Positions 10,530 to 23,249 of a stretch of 64,000 nt of DNA are shown piece after piece. The stretch comes from Artemisia argyi (lineage: Eukaryota > Streptophyta > Magnoliopsida > Asterales > Asteraceae). Below the pieces are notes generated by a model. That model was not told where the DNA came from. It was given only the letters and a program-made list of their open reading frames with translations, and did no database searches. The DNA lies in assembly GCA_030686995.1 (NCBI GenBank), contig CM060696.1:116327949-116391948 (forward strand), given 5' to 3'. Both the position numbers and the translations under genes were made by a program. Each line of letters starts with the position of its first letter. Position 1 is the first letter of the stretch.

Positions 10530-11617
10530 ACTACTATAATGAGACAAACGTGTTTACTTAGATATAATTACTCTCTAGTTATCTTTTATTGATTCATTGA
10601 ATGTCATAGTGCAATTGTTTTAGTTGAAGCGTTATATTCCTTAATACTAGTCGTGGGGGTGTGCTACCTTCCCCAACTCTATAATATCAATTTCTCCTAT
10701 GACCGCACATTAAGTACACTATCATAGAATCACTAACATCAATTCATGTGTTAAATACAACGAGAAAAACCATATTGCACATACGATTACGTTTTTTAAG
10801 ACGTTCAAGCATGTTACATAATGGAGGTTAGCCAGTTTTCTTAACCTAAACGTGAAGCAATCAACTAAACAATAGACAACTTATCAATAATCAATAACTA
10901 TGTGTTATTAGATCTAAGCAAACACTAATAAACTTAAGCTAACATGTTAAAAGGAATAAAAGATAAACAAATAATAAAACAACACATAGACATATTTAAT
11001 GATTAAAAGAAAACTTAACTTCAATTGAACATGGAATAAAATAGGCTATGAAAACCCTAAAAATCTTGTGAAAATCATACTAGGGTTTTTGTCTTCAAAG
11101 TTGCACACTAATGAATGAAAAATCGAAAAGTATATATAAATTTACAAGGCTGACAGTGTCAAGTTATAAATCCTGACGTCGTCAGACCGCCGTGATTAGG
11201 GTTTCTTCTTGTGCAAGTCAACCTTCTGACGTCGTCATTCTTTAAATCATTTGGGCTGTCTCTCATTAAGTAAACACTAGATGGCCTACTTATAATTACA
11301 CCTGACGCCATCAGGTGTAAAACCTTCAAAAGTTCACTGGAGCGTCGTGTGTAAATTTTCCAAGCTCTATTATCTTTAATTGACGGCGTCACCTATTAAG
11401 GCGTGACATCGTCAGGTGCAATTCCTGACAGCTTTTCCACGACTTTGTTGTTTTCTTCACTTTTGGGCACAAAAACGTCCAAAATGATCCAAATTCCAGA
11501 AATAACGTCCCAAGTACCTAAAATGAGAAAAGAAACTATTTGAGGCAATATTTGACCATATAATCACGATTTTATGCTTAAATGACCCCTTAAAAGGTAT
11601 CAAATAAATCCTTATCA
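10530..11617 (-). mobile_element. truncated LTR, family A
   Basis: Matches the other family A copies from the TGTTTACTTAGA block through CTTAAGACGTTCAAGCATGT and the TGACGTCGTCA-rich part to the end AATGACCCCTTAAAAGG...TTATCA. The first ~350 bases of the family (TGATGCGTGGG...) are absent and the end is diverged, so it is an old fragment. No TSD seen. Confidence 0.75.
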
Positions 11618-11930
11618 GGGTGGCAAGAATTTGTCTGACTTGCTGATTTGAAAAGTTCAGTGGTGTTAAGAAGCATTCATTGCATAATCTCAGTGTATTT
11701 TCTGGAGGAACTGGAAATGAATGAGACTTTATGAATCACATGGATCTCTGTTTTCTGTATTATTATTTGTGGCATGTAATTGCTGGTCATTTATTTGTGG
11801 ATGTCACTTGAAGTGGCAAATTTTGATTTCAGAAGTCACTCTGAACTTAATTTCATGTATGTTGGATTGAGTTGACTAGCAAACATTTTTTGTCCACTTA
11901 CAAATGGTCTATCGTGGGCCAAGCACTTGC
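11618..11930. other. host sequence left of the Ty3 element
   Basis: Unique-looking AT-rich DNA that continues after the Ty3 element at 23255 (CTTGC duplicated at 11926-11930 and 23250-23254). No coding exon is recognised on either side. Confidence 0.5.
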
Positions 11931-12962
11931 TGTAATACACCGTAAAATCCCAGGTCATTTATTAATGCTAATTATCGACACTATTCTTAACTAAGCCATT
12001 TTTGCGGGCTAATTTGAAATTTTTATATGAGACACTGTTTGTTTTAACACCCGATTGTTTTGATCACCGTTTGTTTGACACCCGATTATGTTTTGTCACC
12101 TGATTTTTCACCCAAATGTCACTCTTGGATATCACCCAATGAGGTTAACACCGGTAACTCCCGGTTGCGACCCGACACCCTTTTTGGACACCGAGATATT
12201 ATTAATATATATATATATATAACGATATGTATATATTAATTATTACAAATTTACTATCACTATGTATATATAAGTATATATATATACGTATGAAGACACC
12301 GTATATATTATTATGGTTTTCACGAACCGACACCGACACCGAAGCTAAAGTCACGATTATATCAATCACCGATACCCCGTCATATTTTAGGCCGAGCACA
12401 AACCACAAGCCCACCGACACTAATCTTATTTTGTTTTCTTTGGGCCGAACCACTCACAAGCCCCATGGTTTCTTTCCTTTGATTCTTTTGGGCCAAAACA
12501 CTCACAAGCCCACTGGCTTTGGTTTTTGACTGCTGCGATGCATACTACACGAATGGAAACCAAGTTTCTTGGCAAATTTGAAATCTCACTTGTTTTGTTT
12601 GTTCCCTACAACTCGACACAAGCATGCCACCTTTCCATTGACTTTGTTCCATGCGACAAAGAGCCACCATTAGAGCCGTCAAACCAATGGTCAATCGAAT
12701 TATACACCAAAAGTTCTAATATCCCGTGGATCGTATGTCTCATGTTTCCGAAAAAGGTTACCACACATGCACTAAACCTCTATTGTTTAATACCCTATTA
12801 GCCTAATCTACACTTAAACAAATCAAAGAGCACCATTGTTGCTCCCTCTACCCCTAACTCGACAAGACTAGAACACAAGCCAAGGGACAAGCTTGTCTCC
12901 ACTCGAATGACAACTAAGTAGCATGCTTCACAAGATCAAACACACAACTACTTTTCCTACCC

Positions 12963-12970
12963 TATATAAG
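12963..12970 (+). promoter_or_regulatory. LTR TATA box of the Ty3 element
   Basis: CCTATATAAGCC within the 5' LTR, followed by a C/A-rich stretch (CTCAAGTTCCACC) typical of an LTR transcript leader. It is the best core-promoter candidate in the LTR. Confidence 0.55.
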
Positions 12971-14869
12971 CCACATTTAATGCAAGATCTCACACACTCT
13001 CAAGTTCCACCAAAATCTCAAACACTCTCTACTCCTTCTTGGTTACTGTCGAGGAGTCAAGAATCACGCAAGCAAGGTTTTGGGTTGAACGAGTTGAGTA
13101 ACAAAGTATTGGATCAAGGGTCACCATACGAGGAGAGGGTATCACGTTTGCTTGATCTCGTTGCTCACACTACACGAACATCCTCACCACCATACTTGGT
13201 GTTGTAAGTTAATCACCACCCTTTTCATTTTCTATATTTACTCGTATCATGCATACATACGACACACACCATTTTTACATTCGTTGCACTTATAGTTATA
13301 TATGTCCACACCTCGAAACCCTTAGAAAAAGGGCTCACCATTTCTTATTTTTGCGTACAATATATGTATTTTCTTCGACACACTAATTCTTTGGCTCACA
13401 CTTAATCGAACCAACGAAACATGCAAACCTTACACGGTTTTATACCACGAGAACAAGACCAAAACCAAATCCTAGTCGAACACTATTTTTAATCAAACTA
13501 CACCCATTTTGGGCCTTAACCGGGCTAAGGAGCCCAATACAATTTCGTATGAAAATTTTTCGATTTGGAATTAAGATTTTCGAAATGATATAAAATTTCT
13601 AAAAACTGATTTTTATAAATTTTAGAAGATAAAAATAGTGACTTTTATAAAAATAAAAGTTAACTTGTCAAAAACTATATTTCGGACTATTTTTGCAAAA
13701 GTCCCACGTTAAGGGACTAAAAGTGTTAAAATCACAAACTTTCGGACCACTTGTAAAACTGTCGACTTTAAATAAGAACGAGGGGTAGAAACTGTAATTT
13801 GGCCAAAGTATAAGTAATAAAGTGTAAAAGTTATGCCAAGGACCAAAATGTAATTATTTTTGACCAAAGGGTAAAAAGTGTAACTTTAATAAAGTTAAGG
13901 GTTAAATATGACAAAGTATTTTATAATTAATTATTTTGTATAATTTGATTTTATATATAAATATGTATATATTTTGGTAACTTTAAAATAAATATATAAC
14001 TTTACTAAAAATATTTAATTATAAATATTTTTAAACAATATTATTTTCACAAATGAGTTAATATTTATCGAACACCGGTTCGTAACAACGTTACAAATAA
14101 CTACGTGAAGTTATTTTGGAATATAATAAGACACCCGAACGGATATCACCGTACACGTGACATATCACATGTCAATTACGAAACGAATCTAAAACACCGA
14201 TTACTATGTATTATTTAGGTCGCAAGTCGGAGGAATTTCATTGCTAGCCATAGCAGTACACCATCACTTTTGAGCACCGTTGTGATTCACACCCACCTGT
14301 CAGGTGAGTTCATGGTCCCATATTTTAATTGTTTTAAACCCCGTGGGAAGATACATGCTATAAATCGAACACAAGTGTTTTTCTGTATGCTGTTATCACC
14401 TGATATTGCCTAAGTTGACACCTGTGCTACAAGTCCCTCATATCACGAACCTTAATCACTTGCGAGTGAGCGCGAATATAGTTGATAGATCTATTGGAAT
14501 GGCAGCCCACCTCTGTCAAGGTGATCACTTGGCAGGAGGTGTGCTATATTCGAGGTATTATGGAAATTTGGCACATTTCCTGTCACCGAGGGCCCCTTGT
14601 CATTTACATCCGCTGTGGTGTAGGTGATTGTTATTATCTTTATGATATGTCAAATCAATGTTAAGGCTTGCGTTTCGTGAGGCTTAGGAGCAATATTTCA
14701 CCAGTTTAGTCAAGACCTGTCTATCTTGGCTTGTTTTATTTCAAATGCTTGACTTGTGTTCACACCATTACTATTTAAACTACTATGGATTCACTCAACC
14801 TTTGTGTTGACTTTTTAAGCATGTTTATCTCAGGAAATTAGCAAGCATGGCGGCACGGAGCTAGCAAAT

Positions 14870-17800
14870 GTCCCAACGAGTCGTAATGTCCCAACGAGGT
14901 GGGCGATGTTTTATTAAAAACGAATCTGTGATCAGTGAATGTGAACAGGAAAGGTATAAGTGTGTGTGATTACACTAAGGTTTTATAACTTAAATAAACT
15001 ATTAGAACGATTACGTAAAACCTAGATATCTAAAACGTTTAAACGTACACCAAATTAAAATCAGACGCGACTGCGTACTGAGAAAAAGGTGAGTTTTAAG
15101 AAAAATAAACTACAGGGGTTAAAAATGACAATTCTATAAACTAAAACTTAAAAGAAAATTAAATTAAAAAGAAATTTTATTTTTTAGATTATTTTATTAT
15201 TTAATATTAATTATTTAATTAAAAACTATTTAACTATTTAATTAAGACTAAATTAAATCAAACTAAAAATTATAAACACTACAAATTAAACTAAAAACTT
15301 GTAAAAATAATTTCTAAACTTAAATTAGAATTTGAAGAAAGTATAAAAAATAAAAATAAATATTTTTGTCTTTTTATGAGCTTTTTATTAATTAAAAACT
15401 ATTTATCTTAATTATACTAATTAAACTATTTTAAATTACAAATAATACTAAATCAACTTAGAAAATTATGGAAAAATTTATAAAACTATTTTATGACTTA
15501 TAAAAGCTATAAAAAATATAAAAACTAGGTATTAACTTATAAAAATTAATTATGCTATTTATAATTTAATTATTGATTAATTACTAATAAAACTATTTTT
15601 AAATCTAATAAATATCAAATGACAATATAAAAATCTGAGAAAATTATTAAAAATACTTTAACCTAAAAGGAAATTAATAAAAATATAAAAATACAAATTA
15701 CTTAATAAAAATGTAAAAATGAAAATTAAAATTAAATTAAATTAAATAGAAACTATCACTTAATTTTATATTTGTTTTTCTGGATTTTTCTTTTACAAAA
15801 CTATATTATATCTAAAAATAGACAACTTTAATAAAAACAATTATTTTATAAGCTAAAATTAAGCACTGTGGAAGCTTAATGCTACCACAGTTGACTTTGG
15901 TTGACTGAAAAGGCAAATAAGCTCAAATGAGCTTATGTGGGACCCACCTTGGTTTATTCTGATTCTAATAAGTATTTTGGACTTGTATAAGATAAATTTT
16001 GCTAAATAAGCTCAGTAGATAAGCTGATAAGCAAGATTAAGCTATTCCAAAAACCAATTTCAACTCAGAATAGGGACAAACTTGATGGGCTTATACAGGT
16101 GGGATCCACTGGGTACCAGGTCAAACAATTGGTCAATCCTAAGAGTCTACTAGGAGGGGGGGTTCAATGGAGCAAGATTTGAGGTCTGGGGCCCACTGTG
16201 GTGGTCACAAATCACCACCAAAGTGGTGGTGATGGATGAGTCTGCTGGTGCAGGGGAGGCTTTCCTCCCTGCAGTTGTATGTGGTGTTGTGTGGGGCCCA
16301 GCAGAAAATTCCTAAAATTATAAGCTATGTGGGATCTAAAAGTTAAGCTGGTAATCTATCACTAGGAACAAGTTTCAAGTCCTAAATCCTATTCCTAAAT
16401 TCTAAACAAATCTCCCAAGTTTTGGAAAAATCTGAGAACCTAAAATTTGACTTTTAATGAAAACTTGATATCTTGACTTTTATGAACTTTAACATGATCC
16501 TAGGTACTGATATGGATGTATTATGCTACAATAAGATTGTATTAAACTAAAATACCTACTTGTGATTAGATTTGATGAGCTTATGGGTACCAATTTCATA
16601 CACAGTTAACTGTGTAGGTATACACTATATGATTTTGACTTTTGCAACTAATGAGACCCTGGTTTTATGGTTTATTTGACCTAATACAACCTAGCATAGC
16701 ATGTTAGAACTGAAAACAACAACAATTACAAACTAGAACACCTTGATTCTCACTAAACCAAGCAGTCCTTTAAACTAAGTTTTACACTATAATTTGTAAT
16801 TATTAAACTAAAATTATGATTTTAAAACTTGAAACAGATTAAGCAAAACTAATTAAAGCTATTTGAAGTAAGATTATACTACAGAAACAATAAAAAACTT
16901 CATAAGCTAAAAATTGAGAATTAGCTTACAGTTGAATCCAAGCTGATAAGCAAAGAACCATGAACCAAATCATAACCTAGTGTCCCCCATAGGACTCTAA
17001 ACCAGAGATCATCCATTTTTCATCATGCTCAGCTTCTATTTCTTGATCTTTCCTTGATTTTCTATTTTATTTGATTTTTTTAGGTATTTTCCTTTTATGA
17101 ACTAAACAGGCAACTAAGGTTTTCCAAAGCTTATTTAAGCTTTGTCAGAGCTTATATGAGCTTATGAATTGACTTAACTACAACTAATAACAATACTTGA
17201 ACTTTTTGTGATCTTGATCAAACTTGAAAATGGCATAAACTGAAATACAATCTGAAACTTGAATTTGATTAATGATAACACTTGAGAATACACTGAAACA
17301 ACTTAAATGATTACTCAAAAGCTTTAAATTACACTAATAAGATTGAATTACACTAGTCGACACTAAAACTACACTAACTAATCTAATAATCTTTCTCTTC
17401 TGCCTCTTTTCCCTTTTGTAGAGATTTTCTGACTTTGTGGGACCCACCTTGACATTTCCCACCAATCCCCAGCCGTTGATAAGGCTGCATTCATCCTAGC
17501 CGTTTAAAAATATTATTGGCGCCAAAAGTCTTGGGGCAACTGTGGATTGCGTGGAGAGGGTATTAGAGGTTTTGGAGGTTTGTGGAGGTGGAGAGACAGG
17601 TGGGAGTTTGTTTGGAGGCCAAGTTGGGGTGAAACAGGGGGTAGAAATGGTGGTATGGTTTTGCAGTGGTGGTGAGGTGGTATTGGGAGGGAAAAGGGAT
17701 GACTGGGGTGGTATTGTTTGTGTTGACCGGGTGTTGACCAAGGGGTGGACTGGGCTAGGAGTTGGGCTTGGGTAATTAGGATAGTGGGTGGGCTGTTGGT

Positions 17801-18492
17801 GTTTGGGTAGTGGATTTGGATTTGGTGGAATAATAATAAAGAGTCCGTTTGGTTTTTTAGAATTTACACAAGGACCAAAAATGTAAATTTCTGAAAGTTG
17901 AGGGTGGGGTTTTAGCAATTTTCCAAGTTTATCAAAAGTACCATTCATGCCATACTTGAATACCCCAAGGACCATAAATGCATAATTTCCATTTTTAAAC
18001 TTCCAGGGACCTTTTATGCAAAACTCTCAAACTTTAGGGACTAAATATGCAATTTCACCAAACTTCACACCAAGGACCATTCCTGCAAAAGATTATTAGT
18101 ACAAGGACCAAAATTGATTTTTCTCAAAGTTTTTACATCCCAGGGACCATTTCTGTCAATTTCCAAAGTACAGGGACTAAACTTGTAATTTTGTGAAACT
18201 TTGCACCAAAGGACTAAATATGTAACTTTATGATTAAAAAGGACCTTTGGTGACTTTTCCAAGTTTTTAGAATAACCAGGGACTAGTTTTGCCAATTTAT
18301 GAAACTTGAGAGACTGAAACTGCCAATTATGCAAACTTTGTACATTTTTCATCTGTTTTTGCATATTTTGCATTTAAAACATATAAAACACACTTCTAAG
18401 ATATTTTAAGTATTTTGATGCATATTTGAGTGTTTTTGTATGTTTTGGCAGCTCAGATTGGTATAAAATGATGAGTATTTAGACACTCATCA
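14870..18492. mobile_element. LTR family B, copy 1, nested in the Ty3 5' LTR
   Basis: This 3.6 kb non-coding block matches the copy at 36296-40177 in order: ATGTCCCAACGAGG, AT-rich part, GTTGACTTTGGTTGACTG, GTGGGACCCACC, GCTTATGAGCTTA phrases, a run of GGGACTAAA-type phrases, and the end GATGAGTATTTAGACACTCATCA. Right of it (18493 on) the Ty3 LTR resumes. The left boundary is uncertain (the first ~100 bases of copy 2 are not recognisable) and no TSD was found. Very long non-coding LTRs are known in Ogre/Tat-type Ty3 elements. Confidence 0.75.
17860..18345. repeat. degenerate GGGACTAAA / AATTTCCAAA phrase repeats in LTR B
   Basis: A quasi-periodic (about 40-60 bp) series alternating GGGACCA or GGGACTAAA with TGTAATTTTGTGAAACTT-like phrases. 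The same series occurs at 39545-40030 in the other LTR B copy. Confidence 0.6.
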
Positions 18493-18504
18493 AAAGGGCA
18501 CAGG

Positions 18505-18727
18505 ACCTCCCTTTTCATTTCAATAATTATATCATTCTTTACAAACTCATCACTGCTTTTGCGAAAACAATTAACATTTTGGAAAAATGTTTGTAACTCT
18601 GACTATTTGAGTTTTCATGGAATGATATTGGCTATCTTTTGAATTGTTTTCTATGAGTATGACTGTGTACTAAACTGTAATGACCCCGATTAGACTTCCG
18701 CTGCTTATCAAATTTCGGGGTGTTACA
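18505..18727 (+). repeat. right end of the Ty3 5' LTR, near-identical to 23028-23249
   Basis: ACCTCCCTTTTCATTTCAAT... through GGGGTGTTACA. Compared with the 3' LTR remnant I count one A indel (GCGAAAAC versus GCGAAAC) and one C/T difference (TTTCGGGG versus TTTTGGGG). Confidence 0.9.
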
Positions 18728-18729
18728 GA

Positions 18730-18743
18730 TTGGCATCAGAGCC
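18730..18743 (+). other. primer-binding site (initiator Met tRNA type)
   Basis: TTGGCATCAGAGCC lies three bases after the end of the 5' LTR. It differs by one base from the TGGTATCAGAGC complement of the plant initiator methionine tRNA 3' end. Confidence 0.8.
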
Positions 18744-18983
18744 ATGGTTATAGAGAACCAAATGATTTTTCAAAACATTGGACTATAACCTCACCGGATT
18801 TTTAAACAAACTATTTATCACTAAAGTGCCCTTCCGTGCCAGCGCTTGCCAACGTTATATTTTAAGGTTTGATTTTTAGCACCCATTGCATTTAGCTCAC
18901 TATGACACTATGATCACTGTGCATGTAGCATTATGTAGACTAAATGACTTATATTACTGCTATTTTTGGGATATTACAGTACC

Positions 18984-20457
18984 ATGTCGCCCCCGGTTAT
19001 TATTTTGTCCGACAGTGACGACGTTGTGCCGGCATCATCCACTCACCCTACTATTGACCTATCTGACTATGACACCCATGACACCCGAGACACCCATGAT
19101 TCTGACCATGACACCCAACATGTATCACCTGCCTTACCATCTCCTGTTCCATCTGGAGACCCATCTGCTGATACTGAGCCCTTTGAGGAGGGTGAGGTTG
19201 CTTCTACACCCATTGATTCTTTTGCTATTCAGCCTCTCTTTCGTCCTGTCTGTGGACCTATGACACAGGGGCAGTACCTTTATGATCAGTACCTGACATC
19301 TCAGCAGTTTCTTCCAGCTGATGATCGTCCTACACCACCTGCTAGTCACCACACCGGTTCAGATGCTGATGACGAGTCTTCTGACTCCGATACTTCTGAC
19401 ACTGCTGCTTCTATTCCACCACCATCCCCGCCTGCACCGATTCGTCGGCGCAAGCGAGTGAGGATTCTTGAGCCTTATGAGCCTGGGCCTTTCGGAGAGT
19501 TGTTTCGATATCATGAAATGCACGGCTCGGAAACGAGTCTGTATTTTGCCTGCTTCTACTGTTACACCACCTGTACCTACACATGTACCATCACCCATAT
19601 CTGTACTACCACCTGTTTCTATGCCAGATCTGACACCTGTGGCATCACCAACACCTCCACCATCACCCGTATCACCCCCACCTGAGCCACATCTTTACAT
19701 GCTACCTACTTACACCGCACCCCACACCTCTGAGATTTTGCCACCCATGCCACCACCTACAGTTTTCTACTCTCAGACTACTACCGTACCGATACCATCA
19801 CTTACTACATCACATGTACCATCACCTGTTCCTACTGAGACCCCCACCTCACCCGGCATTTATAGATAGGTTGATGCTCGCCGATGGTCGTTTTTGTTAG
19901 ACTACATTCGTAGATGGAGATTGGTTGAGGGATCGCCTAGGGCTGCTGAGCTTGGAGATGGCTCTTCAGCGGTGTTACCGGTTACTGGGGAGCCGATACA
20001 CCATACTATCCCTCTTTTGGCTGCTTGATTAGTTAGATATGAGGATCGTCTTGATGAGCTGTTGAGCGTTATTGAGGATATATCCTTGGAGAGGATAGAG
20101 TGTATGCAGGAGGAGGTCACGAACCTCGTGGTACATAGGACAGCTTTAGAGATGGTATTTGAGATGATGGGGACAGAGATCGAGGAGGCACAGGCTACCA
20201 TCACTGAGTTTGGTCATCGACTAGATGTTCAGAGGCATGAGATAGAGGATTTGAGAGCGATTGCGGCCATCACACAGGAGATGCTGGAGCATCAGACACA
20301 GGAGTTTGCCACATCTAGTTCTACCATCCACACACTTTCAGCCACTATTGAGGAGATTCAGGCCCGTGAGAGATCCAGGGATTTGGAGATGTTAGAGATG
20401 ATCAGGATCATCAGAGAGCTGGAGAGGAGATCAGGAGGCGCACTTGGACTTTCATAG
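18984..20457 (+). pseudogene. additional ORF upstream of gag in the Ty3 element (Pro-rich, then coiled coil)
   Basis: It starts at ATG 18984 (MSPPVIILSDSDD) in an acidic, D/S/T-rich frame. A +1 shift near 19523 moves into the next frame (ARKRVCILPAS), which is proline-rich (PPSPVSPPPEP). That frame has stops at 19867 (TAG) and 20026 (TGA), then a long Leu/Ile/Glu heptad-like stretch (20041-20440, e.g. IEEAQATITEFGHRLD) predicted as coiled coil, ending at TAG 20455-20457. It sits between the PBS and gag, separate from gag (ATG 20851). I know no enzymatic domain for it; related retroelements carry a similar N-terminal segment ahead of gag. Its role is unknown. Confidence 0.7.
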
Positions 20458-20850
20458 ATCTATGACATGTCATTACTTACAGAGACATCTTAACTTGCCG
20501 CCTGTGGCATTAATAATGTTGTATCTTATTGTTTTGTAACAATGAATTCAAAATTATTAAAACTTTATGTTGGTTATGATTGTAATGTATTGATATTGAT
20601 TTATGATGTTCTAGTTGTCTGATCTTTTATTATGCTCCCATAGTGAGATTCATATTATAAATTCCATGTGTGTTGTTACATGTCGTGATGATTATTTATG
20701 AATGATATGGTTTATGTTGATGTATGTATTTATGGTGTGGTTGTGATATGTACTTTGTGATGATCTCGACTATTATGAGTTTGGCTACATTATTTCTCTT
20801 GTTATTGATGTTTGGGATTTGTACTTATGCACTTACGATTTTATAGAGTT

Positions 20851-23022
20851 ATGGCCCCAAGGAAAACCGCTACTGCTACCTCGTCACCCGCTATGACCCA
20901 GGCTGCTATCAGAAAGTTGGTTGCCGACAGTGTTGCTGCAGCTTTAGAAGAGCAGGCTGCTGCAATGGCACGAACTAGTAGCAATAACCGAGCCACTGCT
21001 GAGAGCGAGTCCGCTGCGACTCGAAAGTGCACTTATAAGGACTTCATAGCTTGTAAACCATCTCACTTCAAAGGGACTGAAGGAGTAATAGAGCTTGCTC
21101 GATGGTTTGAGCGAACTGAGACTGTGTTTGTGAGGAGCAGTTGTGCCGCTGAAAGCAGAGTCTCGTTTGCTACTGGAACATTGTTGGAAGACGCGTTATC
21201 TTGGTGGAAGCAACTGCTCAGAAGATAGGTGTGGAAGAGGCCTATCAGATTACCTGGGCTGACTTTAAGGAGAAGATGTTGAAAAAGTTCTGCCCTAGAG
21301 GTGAGATCAAGAAGTTAGAAGACGAGTTTCACACGTTGGTTGTGAAAGGAAATGATCTCAGGGCTTATGATAGGAGATTTCAGGAGCTTGCCACACTTTG
21401 CCCTTCAAAAGTTCCCGACTTGGAAAAGTTGTTGGAAAGGTACATTGAGGGATTACCCAGGAGCATTGAGGGAAACGTCACCTCGTCTAAGCCTCAATCT
21501 TTGGAAGAAGCAATGACTATTGCCCAAAAACTGCTAGACCGGGAGATTAAGCGTAACTCTGCTCAGGGAAACAACGATCACAAAAGGAAGTTTGATGATC
21601 GGAAGACAAACAACAACAACCACAACAACAACAACAACAACAACAACCGTAACCCCAACCGTAACTACCACCATGACAGAAACACCCACCACAATCAACA
21701 GAACCGACGACAGGAAGCTGTCAGAGCTTATGTCGCCGCACCAGTTAAGGATGCTAAGTATGCTAGACCTCTTCCATTCTGTGACAAATGTAAGATGCAT
21801 CACACTGGACCCTGCTATGCTAAGTGTGGGAAATGTTCAAGGACTGGACATAAGACACAAGATTGCAAGGCTACAGGAGCTAACTTACAACCCGTGGCTG
21901 TGGTATGCCATGCTTGTGGAGAGAAAGGACACTACAGGCGTCAGTGCCCTAACAAGGACAACAATGCACGTGGGAGAGCATACGTGCTGGGAGATGGAAA
22001 TGTCCAGCAAGATCCGAACGTAGTCACAGGTACGTTCTTTCTAAACAACCGCCTCATTAAAGTTTTATTTGATTCCGGAGTCGATCAAAGTTTCGTATCT
22101 ATTTCCCTTGCACCCCTACTTAATATTACACCGACCAAACTAGACACCACGTATGAGATTGAACTAGCTGATGGAAAGCTAGTGAGTACTAACACTATAC
22201 TCCGAGGTTGCACCCTACGACTACTAGTCACCCCATTTGACATTGACCTTATGCCTATTAGACTTGGTAGTTTCGACGTCGTTGTAGGAATGGATTGGTT
22301 ATCCGAAAACCGCGCTATGATCATTTGTGACGAAAAGGTCGTTCACATCCCCCTGAATAACGAAACCCTAATTGTTCACGGAGAGCGAAGTAAAACACGT
22401 CTGAGCATCGTTTCTTGCGTCAAAGTTGTGAAGTACATCGAACGAGGATGTCAAGTCTTTTTGGCTCAAGTCACCGAGAAGAAGTCGGAAGAGAAGCGAC
22501 TCGAGGATGTGCCAGTAGTCGGAAACTTTCCAGAAGTTTTTCCTGAGGACTTGCCTGGCCTTCCGCCGACTCGTCAAGTGGAATTTCAAATTGACTTGAT
22601 GCCAGGAACAACACCCGTAGCACGAGCACCCTATAGGCTAGCACCGTCGAAAATGAAGGAGTTATATGGGCAATTGCAGGAATTGTCAGATAAAGGATTT
22701 ATTCGCCCTAGTTCAAGCCCCGATGTTTTTTGTAAAGAAGAAGGATGGAACCTTCAGGATGTGTATCGATTATCGTGAGTTGAACAAACTTACGGTGAAG
22801 AATCGATATCCGTTGCCAAGGATTGAAGATTTGTTTGATCAACTGCAAGGATCGAGTGTCTACTCGAAGATTGATTTGAGATCGGGTTATCACCAACTGA
22901 GAGTTAGGGAAGAAGACATCTCTAAGACGGCTTTCAGGACAAGATACGGTCACTACGAATTCCAAGTAATGCCATTCGGTCTAACAAATGCACCCGCTAT
23001 ATTTATGGACTTAATGAACCGA
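20851..23022 (+). pseudogene. Ty3 gag-protease-reverse transcriptase, frameshifted and truncated
   Basis: Gag begins at ATG 20851 (MAPRKTATATSS). The capsid-like retrotransposon gag domain ([40 protein letters not shown]) is broken by a one-base shift at about 21212. Two zinc knuckles follow ([14 protein letters not shown] and [14 protein letters not shown], about 21825-21950), then a retropepsin with [12 protein letters not shown] where DSGA or DTGA is usual, and VVVGMDWL downstream. Reverse transcriptase begins ([12 protein letters not shown]), loses a few codons with a shift near 22722, continues ([43 protein letters not shown]) and stops before the YxDD box at the deletion junction. A poly-Asn/His spacer (about 21605-21680) separates capsid and knuckles. 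The element cannot encode its own replication. Confidence 0.93.
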
Positions 23023-23027
23023 CTTAG

Positions 23028-23249
23028 ACCTCCCTTTTCATTTCAATAATTATATCATTCTTTACAAACTCATCACTGCTTTTGCGAAACAATTAACATT
23101 TTGGAAAAATGTTTGTAACTCTGACTATTTGAGTTTTCATGGAATGATATTGGCTATCTTTTGAATTGTTTTCTATGAGTATGACTGTGTACTAAACTGT
23201 AATGACCCCGATTAGACTTCCGCTGCTTATCAAATTTTGGGGTGTTACA
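23028..23249 (+). repeat. truncated 3' LTR of the Ty3 element
   Basis: Last ~222 bases of the LTR, fused on the left to reverse transcriptase sequence (ATGAACCG, then ACTTAG, then ACCTCCC). The full-length U3 in the 5' LTR implies that the deletion happened after insertion, since U3 of a new copy is templated from the 3' LTR. Confidence 0.9.

Larger units (their letters stand above)
11931..23249 (+). mobile_element. Ty3/gypsy LTR retrotransposon, internally deleted, TSD CTTGC
   Basis: The element starts TGTAATACACCG and ends GGGGTGTTACA, with CTTGC on both sides (11926-11930, 23250-23254). The 5' LTR is 11931-18727 and contains a nested 3.6 kb LTR; without it the LTR is about 3.2 kb. Then come a primer-binding site, an extra ORF, gag, protease and the N-terminal part of reverse transcriptase. 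At about 23012-23028 reverse transcriptase is joined straight to the last ~222 bases of the 3' LTR: the catalytic YxDD part, RNase H, integrase, PPT and most of the 3' LTR are deleted. The comparable LTR ends (18505-18727 and 23028-23249) differ by one indel and one substitution, so the insertion looks young. Confidence 0.93.

Noticed and set aside
14826..14892. TGTCCC at 14876 or 14893 as the exact start of LTR B copy 1
   Set aside because: Neither gives a 5-bp duplication with the sequence after 18492 (AAAGG), and copy 2 starts about 100 bases before the equivalent point, so the boundary is left open.
17496..17975. 159-codon Pro/Thr-rich minus-strand ORF
   Set aside because: Lies in the non-coding LTR B. 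The matching ORF at 39227-39715 in the other copy has a different composition and length, so no protein is conserved between the two copies.
19134..19598. Minus-strand ORFs opposite the extra Ty3 ORF
   Set aside because: Shadow frames of the + strand coding sequence; no similarity.
21534..21803. Val-rich minus-strand and Thr-rich + strand ORFs across the CAACAACAAC tract
   Set aside because: Shadows of the poly-Asn linker in gag.
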